Counted from the stretch's first letter, positions 31,304 through 41,949 are shown. The stretch is DNA of 64,000 nt from Panacagrimonas sp. (GCF_020697055.1 NZ_JAJFBP010000002.1:124001-188000), one strand, 5' to 3'. Notes: a model not told the origin generated them from the letters alone. Numbers and translations are program-made.

Positions 31304-32452
31304 ATGAACAGCACGACTCCGATCACGCCGTTTCGCGTCGCCATCGCCCAATCCGATCTGGACGATCTGCACGATCGCCTGCGCCGCACGCGCTGGCCCG
31401 AGCGCGAGACGGTCGACGACTGGTCGCAGGGCGTGCCGCTGGCCAAGGCGCGCGAGCTGGTCGATCACTGGCTCAACCGCTACGACTGGCGACGTTGCGA
31501 AGCCGCGCTCAACGCGCTGCCGCAGTTCACCACCGAGATCGACGGCCAGACGCTCTACTTCATCCACGTGCGCTCGAAGCACGCGGGCGCGACGCCCTTG
31601 CTGATGACGCATGGCTGGCCCGGCTCGGTGCTCGAGTTCCTGCAGGTGATCGGACCGCTCAGCGATCCGACCGCGCACGGCGGCAGCGCCGACGACGCGT
31701 TTCACCTCGTGATCCCGGCGCTGCCGGGGTTCGGGTTTTCCGGAAAGCCCACCGCCAAGGGCTGGTCGGTGCCGCGCATCGCCAGGGCGTGGACGGTTCT
31801 GATGAAGCGGCTGGGCTACGAGGAGTACGTGGCGCAGGGCGGCGACTGGGGCGCGGCGGTGACCTCGGCGCTGGGCCTGATGCGGCCGGCGGGACTCCGG
31901 GGCATCCACGTCAACATGCCGATCGTGATGCCGCGCGAACCCGGCACGAACCTGTCCGCGGACGAAGCCGCGATGCTGAAGAAGATGCACGAGTACGCCG
32001 AGTGGGATTCGGGCTACTCGCATCAACAGTCCACGCGCCCGCAGACGCTCGGCTACGGCCTGGCCGATTCCCCGGTGGGCCAGGCGATGTGGATCTACGA
32101 GAAGTTCTGGCGCTGGACCGACTGCGACGGCGACACGCTCAACGCGCTGAGCCACGACCAGGTCCTCGACATCGTCACGCAGTACTGGCTGACCAACAGC
32201 GGCGCGTCGTCCGGCCGCCTGTATTGGGAGAGCTACAAGGGCGGATTCTTCGCGATGAAGATCGACATCCCGGTGGGCTGCAGCATCTTCGCCAAGGAGA
32301 TCTACCGCGCGCCGCGCAGCTGGGCCGAAGCCTGCATGTCGAAGCTCGTCTACTGGAACGAGCTGCCCAAGGGCGGACATTTCGCGGCGCTGGAGCAGCC
32401 GGCGACGTTCGTGCAGGAAGTGCGGAATTGGCGAAAGGCGTTGCCGAAATAG
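31304..32452 (+). CDS. Epoxide hydrolase, microsomal (EHN-domain) type
   Basis: A 382-residue alpha/beta hydrolase with the N-terminal EHN domain (PFRVAIAQSDLDDLHDRLRRTRWP). HGWPGSVLEF holds the oxyanion region, the nucleophile Asp is in AQGGDWGAAVTS near residue 185, and the base is in KGGHFAALEQP close to the C-terminus. It opens epoxides to diols with water. It probably belongs to the catabolic or detoxification functions of this region. It is followed by a bidirectional terminator. Confidence 0.92.
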   Translation: MNSTTPITPFRVAIAQSDLDDLHDRLRRTRWPERETVDDWSQGVPLAKARELVDHWLNRYDWRRCEAALNALPQFTTEIDGQTLYFIHVRSKHAGATPLLMTHGWPGSVLEFLQVIGPLSDPTAHGGSADDAFHLVIPALPGFGFSGKPTAKGWSVPRIARAWTVLMKRLGYEEYVAQGGDWGAAVTSALGLMRPAGLRGIHVNMPIVMPREPGTNLSADEAAMLKKMHEYAEWDSGYSHQQSTRPQTLGYGLADSPVGQAMWIYEKFWRWTDCDGDTLNALSHDQVLDIVTQYWLTNSGASSGRLYWESYKGGFFAMKIDIPVGCSIFAKEIYRAPRSWAEACMSKLVYWNELPKGGHFAALEQPATFVQEVRNWRKALPK

Positions 32453-32462
32453 ATTCGCTGCT

Positions 32463-32488
32463 CCCCTCTCCCGCTTGCCGGAGAGGGG
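32463..32488. repeat. CCCCTCTCC/GGAGAGGGG hairpin
   Basis: 9-bp perfect arms at 32463-32471 and 32480-32488 with an 8-base loop, 10 bases after the epoxide hydrolase stop. Same family of hairpin as at 19063-19099. Here it sits directly before a canonical terminator. Confidence 0.6.
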
Positions 32489-32490
32489 AT

Positions 32491-32518
32491 AAAAAAAGGC
32501 ACCCGAAGGTGCCTTTTT
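32491..32518. terminator. Bidirectional Rho-independent terminator between epoxide hydrolase and groEL
   Basis: AAGGCACC-cgaa-GGTGCCTT (32496-32515) is flanked by an A-run at 32491-32497 and a T-run at 32514-32518, so it works in both directions. On the minus strand the loop is TTCG, the common stable tetraloop. It ends both the plus-strand epoxide hydrolase unit and groEL. Confidence 0.93.
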
Positions 32519-32539
32519 CATTGCATCAGCCGCGAGAGA

Positions 32540-34243
<1,704 letters not shown>

Positions 34244-34409
34244 TTATTTATCGTGACCCTTGGGGGGACCGGCGGCGGACCGGGCGGTCGAGCCGGCGAT
34301 TGTGCGGCTCCCGCCCTGCGCTTGGCCATGCCCTGCGCCCTGCCGGTGCCGAGGACCGGACCCACCCGGGCCCAACTCCCGGCGCCCCGATCGTGGGCGC
34401 GAAGCACAG

Positions 34410-34437
34410 TCATGGGAGACGCCGGGCCCTTTTCAAG
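34410..34437 (-). promoter_or_regulatory. Sigma32-type heat-shock promoter of groEL
   Basis: Read on the minus strand: CTTGAAA (34437-34431), a 14-base spacer, then CCCATGA (34416-34410). This is close to the sigma32 consensus CTTGAAA-N11-16-CCCCATnT. It would give a leader of about 180 bases before groEL. Confidence 0.7.
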
Positions 34438-34483
34438 AGGCCATCGTCAACAATTTTTCGTTTCTGGCAGGGGACTTGAAGGT

Positions 34484-34512
34484 CTTGAAGCGGCATTGGA
34501 CCGACCCAGTTT
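34484..34512 (+). promoter_or_regulatory. Possible sigma32-type promoter of the Hsp20 gene
   Basis: CTTGAA at 34484-34489, a 13-base spacer, then GACCCAGTTT at 34503-34512 resembles a weaker sigma32 promoter 70 bases ahead of the Hsp20 start. A second CTTGAA lies at 34475-34480. The rest of the 358-bp gap (34223-34580) shows no ORF. Confidence 0.4.
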
Positions 34513-34580
34513 CGGTCTTGCAGGCGCCGAGGTCCGGGCCTGCGACAACCCACCCCGCTGACGTTTTCAGGAGGTTTCAG

Positions 34581-35075
34581 ATGAACGAATTTTCCCTTGC
34601 CCCGCTGTTCCGCTCGTCGATCGGCTTCGACCGCTTCAACGACTTCTTCGAGAGCGCCACGCGCGCCGACAACGCCGCCAGCTATCCCCCGTACAACGTC
34701 GAGAAGCATGGCGAGGACCAGTACCGCATCGTCATCGCCGCCGCCGGCATGCGCGACGCGGACCTGGACATCCAGGTCGAGCGCGACGTGCTGACGATCA
34801 CCGGCGGTCGGCGCGATGCCGACGCCGCGCAGCCGCAGTACCTGCATCGCGGCATCGCGCAGCGCGCCTTCAAGCTGTCGTTCCGCCTGGCCGACTACAT
34901 CGAGGTCGAAGGCGCGAAGCTGGAGAACGGCATGCTGCAGGTGAGCCTGGTCCGTCGCGTCCCGGAAACCGCCAAGCCGCGCCGCGTCTCGATCGCGACC
35001 GGTGCGCAGGCCACCGGTGCGACGCTGACCGGTGAGGCGGCCAACAGCGCCCAGCCCGCGACCAAGGCGGCCTGA
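34581..35075 (+). CDS. Small heat-shock protein, Hsp20/IbpA type
   Basis: A 164-residue alpha-crystallin-family chaperone. The N-terminus LAPLFRSSIGFDRFNDFFE matches IbpA/IbpB (PLYRSAIGFDRLF-type), then the alpha-crystallin domain YPPYNVEKHGEDQYRIVIAAAG (residues about 34-55) through AFKLSFRLADYIEVEGAKLENGMLQVSL. The C-terminal part lacks a clear IxI anchoring motif and is a long Ala/Thr-rich tail. A CAGGAGG ribosome-binding site precedes the ATG. It faces groEL across a shared heat-shock promoter region and ends at a strong hairpin terminator. Confidence 0.93.
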   Translation: MNEFSLAPLFRSSIGFDRFNDFFESATRADNAASYPPYNVEKHGEDQYRIVIAAAGMRDADLDIQVERDVLTITGGRRDADAAQPQYLHRGIAQRAFKLSFRLADYIEVEGAKLENGMLQVSLVRRVPETAKPRRVSIATGAQATGATLTGEAANSAQPATKAA

Positions 35076-35104
35076 CGCGCTTCATTGCGGTAAGCGGCCC
35101 CGGG

Positions 35105-35160
35105 GCGGGGCGCGGTGTCGGCAGAGCGGTCGCCGACATCGCGCCCCGCGCTGTCGTTTT
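35105..35160 (+). terminator. Hairpin terminator after the Hsp20 gene
   Basis: 18-bp stem (35105-35122 with 35132-35149, one G-U pair in RNA) and a 9-base loop, followed by a short T-rich stretch ending in TTTT at 35157-35160. It lies 29 bases after the Hsp20 stop and separates it from the TetR gene. Confidence 0.7.
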
Positions 35161-35228
35161 CGTTCGCCGACGGTGACCGATACGATGCCGCCGATGATTC
35201 GCCCGACGACGCGCCTCCCCCACCGCTG

Positions 35229-35942
35229 ATGCCGACGACGCCCCGCAACAAGACCGGCGCGCGGCCTGCCCGTCGTTCCAGCAAGATCGCCCGCGGCCTG
35301 CCTGCGGAGGCGCCCGCGCCCGCGTCGGTTGCCGGCAAGCGTGCGCCGGCGCCGATGCGCGACCAGGTGATGGCGTTCAAGCGCGAGCAGATCCTGGTCG
35401 AGGCTGGCGAGCTGTTCTACGAACTGGGCTACCAGCGCACGACGCTGGAGATGGTGGCCAAGCGCCTGGGCGTGACCAAGCCCTTCATCTACTACCACTT
35501 CAAGGACAAGGCCGAGATCCTCACCGAGATCAGCAAGCGCGGGATCTCGCGTGGCAACGAGGTGATGCGGGCGTCGCTGGCCGGCACCGGCCCCGCGTCG
35601 GCAAGACTGTATGAAGCGAGCAAGGCGATCGTGCGCACGGTGCTGCATTCGCAGCACTACACCGCGATCTTCTTCCGCGAACACAAGAACTACGACCCGA
35701 CGATCCGCGCGCAGCTCGAAACGCTGCACCGGGAGTTCGACGAGCTGCTCGCGCGCCTGCTCGAGGAAGGCGTGGCGCGCGGCGAGTTCCGCATCGCCGA
35801 CATCCGCCTTTGTTCGCTGGCCATCGGCGGCATGGTGAACTGGGCCTACACCTGGTATCGCGAGAGCGGACGCCTGACGGTGGAAGAGCTGTGCGAGGGC
35901 ATGGCGCAGCTGGTGCTGCAGATGGTGGGCGCGCCGCGGTAG
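35229..35942 (+). CDS. TetR-family transcriptional regulator
   Basis: A 237-residue TetR protein with a 45-residue basic, Ala/Pro-rich N-terminal extension before the DNA-binding domain (REQILVEAGELFYELGYQRTTLEMVAKRLGVTKPFIYYHF, in pieces about residues 52-91). The C-terminal half (FREHKNYDPTIRAQLETL) resembles the KstR2/FadR-like group that binds acyl-CoA ligands. The ATG at 35229 avoids reading through the Hsp20 terminator hairpin. A later Met (MRDQVMAFKR) is another possible start. It is convergent with the BVMO/acyl-CoA ligase pair and may regulate it. Confidence 0.85.
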   Translation: MPTTPRNKTGARPARRSSKIARGLPAEAPAPASVAGKRAPAPMRDQVMAFKREQILVEAGELFYELGYQRTTLEMVAKRLGVTKPFIYYHFKDKAEILTEISKRGISRGNEVMRASLAGTGPASARLYEASKAIVRTVLHSQHYTAIFFREHKNYDPTIRAQLETLHREFDELLARLLEEGVARGEFRIADIRLCSLAIGGMVNWAYTWYRESGRLTVEELCEGMAQLVLQMVGAPR

Positions 35943-35944
35943 CG

Positions 35945-36028
35945 GTAGGGCGGGAAAGCGGCCGGAGGCATTGCATCCCGCCGGAGTCGACATCCCATGG
36001 CGGGAGGCGCTTCGCGTTCCCGCCCTAC
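35945..36028. terminator. Composite palindrome between convergent genes
   Basis: Outer arms 35945-35960 and 36013-36028 (GTAGGGCGGGAA.. type, 16 bp with one mismatch) enclose inner arms TCCCGCC (35976-35982) and GGCGGGA (35999-36005). It lies 3 bases after the TetR stop, and its right arm contains the stop codon of the BVMO gene. It probably acts as a two-way terminator or REP-like element; there is no U-run. Confidence 0.6.
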
Positions 36029-37953
36029 GCGGCTTCTGCGATCGGCTCGACGTGGAAATCCGCCAGATTCGGTTCCCGGGTCATCGACCAGTAGTCGACC
36101 AGGCGCCACGGCATCGGCCCGAACACGCGGCCTTGCGGATTTCGATACCAGTTGCGCATGCCCGAATGCGTCCACACCAGCTCGGCGTGCTCCTGGTCGA
36201 CGCGGCGGCAGTAGTCGTCCATGACGTCCTGTCGCATCTCCAGCGCGCCGATGCCGCGCTCGGCCATTTGCTTGAGGCAACCGCAGATGTAGCGCACCTG
36301 GCACTCGGTCACGAACATCAGGCTGCCCCCGTGCGCCAGGCCGGTGTTGGGGCCCGTCATCACGAACAGGTTGGGATAGTCCGCGACCGCGATGCCCAGG
36401 TAGGCGCGGGGATCGTCGTCGCCCCAGCGCGCGCGGATCGGCGTTCCCGAGCGGCCGCGGATGTCCATCGGCGCGAGCATCTTGCCGGCCTCGAAGCCGG
36501 TGGCCAGCAGGATCACGTCGGGCGTGTAGCGTGCGCCGCTGTCGGTGATCACGTCCGGTCCCTCGACGCGCGCGACCGCCTCGGTCACCAGGTCGACGTT
36601 GTCGCGCTTGAGCGCTTCGTACCAGCCGTTGTCGACCAGGATGCGCTTTCCGTAGGGCGGATAGTCCGGCAGGCACTTGGCGATCAGGTCGTCGCGGCCC
36701 TCGAGCTGCGAGAGCAGGTATTGCGTCATCACCTCGCGGTGACGATCGTTGCGCCGGTTCATCGAGCGCGCGGCGTGTTCCCAGGTGGGGTCCTTGCGCA
36801 ACGTGTGCAGCAGGCCGTCGCCGAACCGCCAGATCAGGCCGAAGCGGTACCAGGGGTAGTAGTAGGGAACGTTGCGCAGCAGCCAGCGACCGGCCTCGCC
36901 GACGCGGCCGTGGTAATCGGCCTCGTGACGCGCCCATTGCGGCGAGCGCTGGAAGACGGTGACTTTCGCGGCAGTGGCCGCGACGCTGCGCAGGAACTGC
37001 ATCGCGCTCGCGCCGGTGCCGATGACGGCGACGTGCTTGCCGGCGAGGTCCACGTCCTTGCGCCAACGCGCCGAGTGCCACCACGGTCCGGTGAACGTCT
37101 CCATGCCGGGGAACGGTGCCATCTTCGGCCGGTTCAGCTGGCCCACCGCGGTGATGACCACCGGCGCCCAGCACTCCGTCGTGCTGCCGTCGGCCCCGCG
37201 CAGGATCGCCTGCCACTGCTGTCGATCCTCGTGCCAGCGCAGCGAGGTGACCTCGGTGCGAAAGCGGATGTGCCGTCGCAGTCCGCGTTGCTCGACCATG
37301 CGCTCGAGGTATTCGAGGACCTCGCCACGCTTGGAGTAGCAGCTCGACCAGTCGAGGTTGGGTTCGAACGAGTACGAGTAGAAGTGGTTGGGCGTGTCGA
37401 CGCCGGACTCGGGATAGTCGTTCTCCCACCAGGTGCCACCGATGTCCTCGTTCTTCTCGACGATCCGGTACGGGATGCCCATCTCGCCGAGGCGGATCGC
37501 CGCGCAAAGCCCCGAGATGGCGGCGCCGATGATCAACACGTTCAGGTCTTCGCGCGGACGCTCGAGCCGGGGCGCGGACGCGTTGCTCCAGTGCACCGCG
37601 CGATCGGCCAGGCCCATCTCCTCGCGCACCATCGTCACGTACTCGGGCGGAATCGGTTCCGCGATGATCGTGCGCATGATGTCGAGCATCGTCGCGTCGT
37701 CCGGCTGCGCCGCGAGCTGGCGACGACCGTCGGCGAGCTCCGCCAGCACCCGCTTCATGCCGTCACGAACCTGCGCCTGGACCGCTTCGGGCAGGCCGCC
37801 GCCCGGATCGGCGAACAGCGCGATGTCGCGCCTGGGCAGGAACGGATGTTCGATCCAGCGCCGCTCGCCGGTGATGTGCACGAGGCAGGCCATCAGCGTC
37901 GGGATCGACGCGGCCTGCAGCGCCTGGTCCACCGTGACGTCGTCGAGGCTCAT
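36025..37953 (-). CDS. Baeyer-Villiger monooxygenase, 4-hydroxyacetophenone monooxygenase type
   Basis: A 642-residue class B flavoprotein. After an N-terminal helical extension of about 135 residues typical of HAPMO-type enzymes come the FAD site VLIIGAAISGLCAAIRL, the GGTWWENDYPESGVDTPNHF segment, the BVMO fingerprint FTGPWWHSARWRKD (FxGxxxHxxxW) and the NADP site VAVIGTGASAMQF. It inserts oxygen next to a ketone to give an ester or lactone. Its start overlaps the acyl-CoA ligase stop (ATGA). The divergent MBL/ADH/P450 genes could supply its ketone and hydrolyse its product. Confidence 0.93.
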   Translation of the reverse strand: MSLDDVTVDQALQAASIPTLMACLVHITGERRWIEHPFLPRRDIALFADPGGGLPEAVQAQVRDGMKRVLAELADGRRQLAAQPDDATMLDIMRTIIAEPIPPEYVTMVREEMGLADRAVHWSNASAPRLERPREDLNVLIIGAAISGLCAAIRLGEMGIPYRIVEKNEDIGGTWWENDYPESGVDTPNHFYSYSFEPNLDWSSCYSKRGEVLEYLERMVEQRGLRRHIRFRTEVTSLRWHEDRQQWQAILRGADGSTTECWAPVVITAVGQLNRPKMAPFPGMETFTGPWWHSARWRKDVDLAGKHVAVIGTGASAMQFLRSVAATAAKVTVFQRSPQWARHEADYHGRVGEAGRWLLRNVPYYYPWYRFGLIWRFGDGLLHTLRKDPTWEHAARSMNRRNDRHREVMTQYLLSQLEGRDDLIAKCLPDYPPYGKRILVDNGWYEALKRDNVDLVTEAVARVEGPDVITDSGARYTPDVILLATGFEAGKMLAPMDIRGRSGTPIRARWGDDDPRAYLGIAVADYPNLFVMTGPNTGLAHGGSLMFVTECQVRYICGCLKQMAERGIGALEMRQDVMDDYCRRVDQEHAELVWTHSGMRNWYRNPQGRVFGPMPWRLVDYWSMTREPNLADFHVEPIAEAA

Positions 37954-39638
37954 GACGAAGGCTTCTCCTGCTGCGGGTCCTTGCCGCCGATGCGATCCAT
38001 GCGGACCCGGATGCCGGCGCGCTCGCGATCCCAGGTGTCCGGCGTGACGCCCTGCTCGCGCAGCAGGTTCTTCTGCACCTTGGCGGTGGGCGTCTTGGGC
38101 AGTTCGGCGACGACGCGCACATAGCGCGGCACCATGAAGTGCGCCATGCGCGCACGCAGGAACTCGAGCAGCTCCGCCGGATCGACGTCACGGCCCTGCA
38201 CCGGCGCCACCACCACCAGCACGTCCTCTTCCGCCAGTTCGCTGGGCACGCCCACCGCCGCGGCTTCACGGACGGCCGGGTGGCGCACGACGTCGGCCTC
38301 GACCTCGAACGACGAGATGTTCTCGCCGCGTCGCCGGATCGCGTCCTTCATCCGATCGACGAAGTAGAAATTGCCCTCGGCGTCGACGCGGAACGCATCG
38401 CCGGTGTGGAACCAGCCGTTGCGCCAGGCCTTTGCCGTGGCTTCCGGATTGCGGTGGTAGCCACTGTTCATCGCCCAGGGCCGGTCGGTTCGCACCAGCA
38501 TCTCGCCGACCTGACCTTGCGCCACCTCGCAGTCGTTCTCGTCGACCAGCCGCACCTCGACACCCGGACGCGGCCTGCCGCAGGTGCCGCGGACGGTGGG
38601 ATTGATCCCCGAGACGATCGGCGACGAGATCTCCGTCATGTTGAAGATCGTGTGGATCGCCACGCCGAAGCGTTCGGAGAACGCGGCGATGTCGCCGGCG
38701 AGCGGAACCATCAGCGCCAGGCGCAGCGGATGATCGCGATCGTCCGGACTCGGCGGCTGCTTTTCGAGGAACGCCGCCATCACGCCCAGCAGGAAGCCCG
38801 CCGTGGTGCCGGTCGCGCGCACCACCGACCAGAACGTCGCGGTGTCGAAACGCTCTACGAAGCTCACCGAGGCGCCGCGCGCGAACATCACGTAGATCCC
38901 GCCGATGCCGCCGATGTGGAACATCGGCATGTTCACGAGGTAACGATCGTCGGCGGTCAGGAACGGCCAGGTCTCCGGACCGGCGTTGCTGAACAGGTGC
39001 AGGTACGAGCACAGCACGCCTTTGGACGGTCCGGTCGTGCCCGAGGTGTAGATCACCGCGCACGGATCCCACGGCGCGATCGCCCGCGGCGGCGGTTCGA
39101 GCGTTCCGGACGACGGCAGCAGGCAGCGCTCGTAGGCGTCGATGCGCAGGCGGCCGACCGGCGCACCAGCGCCGCCGACCACGATGATCGATTCGAGGGC
39201 GGCGGTGTCGATCTCTACCAGCCGCGGCAGCAGGTCCGCGTGCACCACCGCCAGCCGCGCGTTGGCGTTGGCCACGACGTGCGCCAGCAGCGCACCCTTG
39301 TAGGCGGTGTTGATCGCCACGAACACCGCGCCCAGGTACTGCACCGCCATGAAGACGCGCAGGCATTCGCGGCTGTTGGGCAGCCACACCAGCACGGTGT
39401 CGCCCTGCTTCACGCCCTGCTGCTGCAGACCCAATGCGGTCTGCAAGGTGAGCTCGCGCAGTCGCGCGTAGGTCCATTCCTCGCCGTCGTCGCCGAACTT
39501 GAGGAACACTTTGTCCGGCTGCTCGTGGTTCCACCGCTCCATCAGGTCGCGCGTCACGACGCGGTCGTACGCCGGGATGCGCGGGTCGGACACCGCGGCG
39601 GCCGGAGGATAGGGCGCGGGGATCACGCGGGCCGTCAT
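37950..39638 (-). CDS. AMP-forming acyl-CoA ligase (FadD/CaiC type)
   Basis: A 562-residue ANL-family ligase. The P-loop VIYTSGTTGPSKGVL, FNMTEISSP, WFHTGDAFRVDAEGN and VDRMKDAIRRRGENISSFEVE motifs are intact. The catalytic lysine box reads KTPTAKVQKNLLR, with Ala in place of the usual Gly before Lys. The start at 39638 (MTARVIPAP) is used because the upstream extension lacks family character. Translationally coupled to the BVMO gene. It probably activates the acid formed after lactone or ester opening. Confidence 0.9.
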   Translation of the reverse strand: MTARVIPAPYPPAAAVSDPRIPAYDRVVTRDLMERWNHEQPDKVFLKFGDDGEEWTYARLRELTLQTALGLQQQGVKQGDTVLVWLPNSRECLRVFMAVQYLGAVFVAINTAYKGALLAHVVANANARLAVVHADLLPRLVEIDTAALESIIVVGGAGAPVGRLRIDAYERCLLPSSGTLEPPPRAIAPWDPCAVIYTSGTTGPSKGVLCSYLHLFSNAGPETWPFLTADDRYLVNMPMFHIGGIGGIYVMFARGASVSFVERFDTATFWSVVRATGTTAGFLLGVMAAFLEKQPPSPDDRDHPLRLALMVPLAGDIAAFSERFGVAIHTIFNMTEISSPIVSGINPTVRGTCGRPRPGVEVRLVDENDCEVAQGQVGEMLVRTDRPWAMNSGYHRNPEATAKAWRNGWFHTGDAFRVDAEGNFYFVDRMKDAIRRRGENISSFEVEADVVRHPAVREAAAVGVPSELAEEDVLVVVAPVQGRDVDPAELLEFLRARMAHFMVPRYVRVVAELPKTPTAKVQKNLLREQGVTPDTWDRERAGIRVRMDRIGGKDPQQEKPSS

Positions 39639-39691
39639 GCGCTGGGCTCCTGCGTCGTGGAGGGAAATGAATGGGGCAACCGAGCCTATCC

Positions 39692-39814
39692 TACTCGCCA
39701 GTATGAAATCCAGACGTGCTTGTGAGTCCGCACCCACCGCGGAGAAGGATCGGAATACCGGGCCCGCCCTCGTAGACTCTCCAGAACCGGCAGGGCTACC
39801 CTTACCGGCGAGTA
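39692..39814. promoter_or_regulatory. Paired palindromic operator-like sites in a divergent promoter region
   Basis: In the 225-bp gap between the ligase (minus) and MBL (plus) genes, TACTCGCCAGTA at 39692-39703 and TACCGGCGAGTA at 39803-39814 are near-exact reverse complements of each other, and each is itself symmetric at its ends (TAC...GTA). One lies 54 bases before the ligase start, the other 50 bases before the MBL start. This spacing fits one regulator controlling both promoters. Confidence 0.6.
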
Positions 39815-39863
39815 TTCACAACTACCGGGCGCAGCAAACGAGGCGTCCATCGAGGAGAACCGG

Positions 39864-40757
39864 ATGAACCAGCCGATCGTCGTGGGCGACGCGCGCATCC
39901 ATCGAATCGAGGAGTGGTCGGGACTGTTCATGACGCCTCAGACGCTCTTCGCGGGATTCGACGCCGCCGATTACGCGAAAGTTCGCGAGCGCATCCCCGC
40001 CGATTATCTCGACCTCGATACCGATGCGCTCAAGGCCTGCCTGCAGAGCTTCGTGATCGAGCTCGGCGGCCGTCGCATCCTGATCGACACCGGCGCCGGC
40101 AACGACAAGGACCGTCCGGGCATCCCGCTCTTCGCGCACCTGGCCACGCCGTTCCTGCGCAGTCTCGAAGCCGCGGGCTTCAAGCGCGAGTCCATCGACG
40201 TCGTGATCTGCACGCACCTGCACGTGGACCACGTCGGCTGGAACACGATGCTCCAGGACGGCCAGTGGGTGCCGACGTTCCCGAACGCGCAGTACGTCTT
40301 CACCGACCCCGATGCGCAGTACTGGAACCCCGAGAACCGATCGCGCTATCCGGACAAGGTCGGCGAGCAGGTCAACGCGGGATTCTTCGAGGACAGCGTG
40401 CAGCCGATCGTCGAGCGCGGCATGGCACGCCTCGTCACCGGACCAACGACGCTCTTCGAAGGCCTGACCTTGCATCCGGCGCCCGGCCACACGCCCGGCA
40501 GCCAGACGATCTCGATCGAAAGCCGCGGGCAGCGCGCGACCTTCGTCGGCGACGTCGTGCATCACCCGCTGCAGGTGTTCTGCCCCGACTGGAACAGCAT
40601 CTTCTGCGAGAACCCGGACCAGGCGCGCGCGACACGCAAGGCGGTGCTGGAGCGCGTGGCGCACGAGCAGGCCTTGATGATTCCGGCACACTTCGCCGGT
40701 CGGCACGTCGCTCGCGTGGCGCGTGCTTCGCGTGGTTTCGAACCCCGGGATCTCTGA
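39864..40757 (+). CDS. Metallo-beta-lactamase-fold hydrolase, lactonase-like
   Basis: A 297-residue MBL-fold enzyme with the zinc motif His118-x-His120-x-Asp122-His123 (THLHVDHVGW), a further His in APGHTPGSQ, and Asp in FVGDVVHH. ILIDTGAGND is the usual entry strand. The pattern is that of AttM/AiiB-type lactonases. Next to BVMO, ADH and P450 genes the likely substrate is a lactone made in that pathway rather than a signal molecule (inference). It has a GAGGAG ribosome-binding site and lies one base before the ADH gene. Confidence 0.88.
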   Translation: MNQPIVVGDARIHRIEEWSGLFMTPQTLFAGFDAADYAKVRERIPADYLDLDTDALKACLQSFVIELGGRRILIDTGAGNDKDRPGIPLFAHLATPFLRSLEAAGFKRESIDVVICTHLHVDHVGWNTMLQDGQWVPTFPNAQYVFTDPDAQYWNPENRSRYPDKVGEQVNAGFFEDSVQPIVERGMARLVTGPTTLFEGLTLHPAPGHTPGSQTISIESRGQRATFVGDVVHHPLQVFCPDWNSIFCENPDQARATRKAVLERVAHEQALMIPAHFAGRHVARVARASRGFEPRDL

Positions 40758-40758
40758 C

Positions 40759-41949
40759 ATGAAAGCCGCCGTCTTCGAACAGACCGCGACCGAGCGCGTC
40801 GTGATGGGACAACCCGCGGCCGACGCGCTGCGGGACGAGGCCGAGCGACTCGGCGCCAAGAAGGTGTTCCTGATCGCCAGCGACAGCCTCGTGCGCGGCA
40901 CCCAGGAGATCGAGGCGATCCGCGCCGGGCTCGGCACACGCTGCGCCGGCGTCTTCTCCGGCGTGCAGCCTCACGTGCCGCGCGCCAGCGTGATCGCCGC
41001 CACGGAGCAGGCCCGGGCCAGTGCCGCCGATCTCATCGTGTCGATCGGCGGGGGATCGGTGACCGACGCGAGCAAGGTCGTCGCGCTCGCGCTGCGCCAC
41101 GACCTGCGCCGGCACGAGGACTTCGAGCCCTATCACTTCGTCGTGACCCCGGAAGGTGAACTGCGCTGGCCGGCATTCGAAGGCCCGGACGTGCGCGTGG
41201 TGTGCGTGCCCACGACCTTGTCGGGCGGCGAGTTCAATCCGCTGGCGGGCGCCACCGACGAGCGCGTGAAGCTCAAGCAGGGTTACCTGCACCGGCGCAT
41301 GACGCCGATCAGCGTGATCCTCGACCCGGCGCTGACCGTGCATACGCCCGCGTGGCTGTGGCTCTCCACCGGCGTGCGCGCGGTGGATCACGCCTGCGAG
41401 ACGCTGGGCTCGCTGGCCTCGAACGATTACTGCGACGGCATGGCCGAGAGCGCGCTGCGCCTGCTCGCCGAGGGACTGCTCCGCGTCAAGGACGATCCGC
41501 GCGATCTCGAGGCCCGGCTGAAGTGCCAGGTCGGCGCGTGGCAGTCGATGGTGCCGATCATCGCGGGCGTGCCGATGGGCATCAGCCACGCGACCGGACA
41601 CGCGCTGGGCGGGACGTTCGATGTCCCGCACGGACATACCTCCTGCGTGATGGCGCCGTACGCGTTGGCGTTCAACACGCCGGTCAACGGCGCACGCCAG
41701 GCGCGCATCAGCGCCGCGCTCGGAAGTCCGAACGATCCGGCCAGCGCCGTCACCGACCGCTTCATCCGCGCGCTGGGCATGCCGCGCAGCCTGCCCGAGG
41801 TCGGAGTGAAGCCGGCCGATATCCCGCGGCTCGCCGAGGCCGTGATGCACGACCTGTGGACGCGCACCAATCCGCGCCCGCTGAACAGCGTCGACGAGGT
41901 CGCCGCCTTTCTGCGCACCGCGCTCCAGCTTTCCGATCTCCCGTCATGA
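40759..41949 (+). CDS. Iron-containing alcohol dehydrogenase/maleylacetate reductase family
   Basis: A 396-residue type III alcohol dehydrogenase fold. NAD-binding SIGGGSVTDASKVVAL is at about residues 96-111, VPTTLSGGEFNPLAGAT near 155 and the metal histidines in GISHATGHALGGTFDVPHGHTS near 265. The TLSGGEF segment is typical of maleylacetate reductases, but relatives oxidise alcohols. In this operon, oxidation of an alcohol made by the P450 would fit (inference). The stop overlaps the P450 start (ATGA). Confidence 0.87.
   Translation: MKAAVFEQTATERVVMGQPAADALRDEAERLGAKKVFLIASDSLVRGTQEIEAIRAGLGTRCAGVFSGVQPHVPRASVIAATEQARASAADLIVSIGGGSVTDASKVVALALRHDLRRHEDFEPYHFVVTPEGELRWPAFEGPDVRVVCVPTTLSGGEFNPLAGATDERVKLKQGYLHRRMTPISVILDPALTVHTPAWLWLSTGVRAVDHACETLGSLASNDYCDGMAESALRLLAEGLLRVKDDPRDLEARLKCQVGAWQSMVPIIAGVPMGISHATGHALGGTFDVPHGHTSCVMAPYALAFNTPVNGARQARISAALGSPNDPASAVTDRFIRALGMPRSLPEVGVKPADIPRLAEAVMHDLWTRTNPRPLNSVDEVAAFLRTALQLSDLPS

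Noticed and set aside
35971..38124. A 717-codon open frame on the plus strand
   Set aside because: Antisense to the Baeyer-Villiger monooxygenase, whose FAD, NADP and BVMO fingerprints are all in the minus frame.
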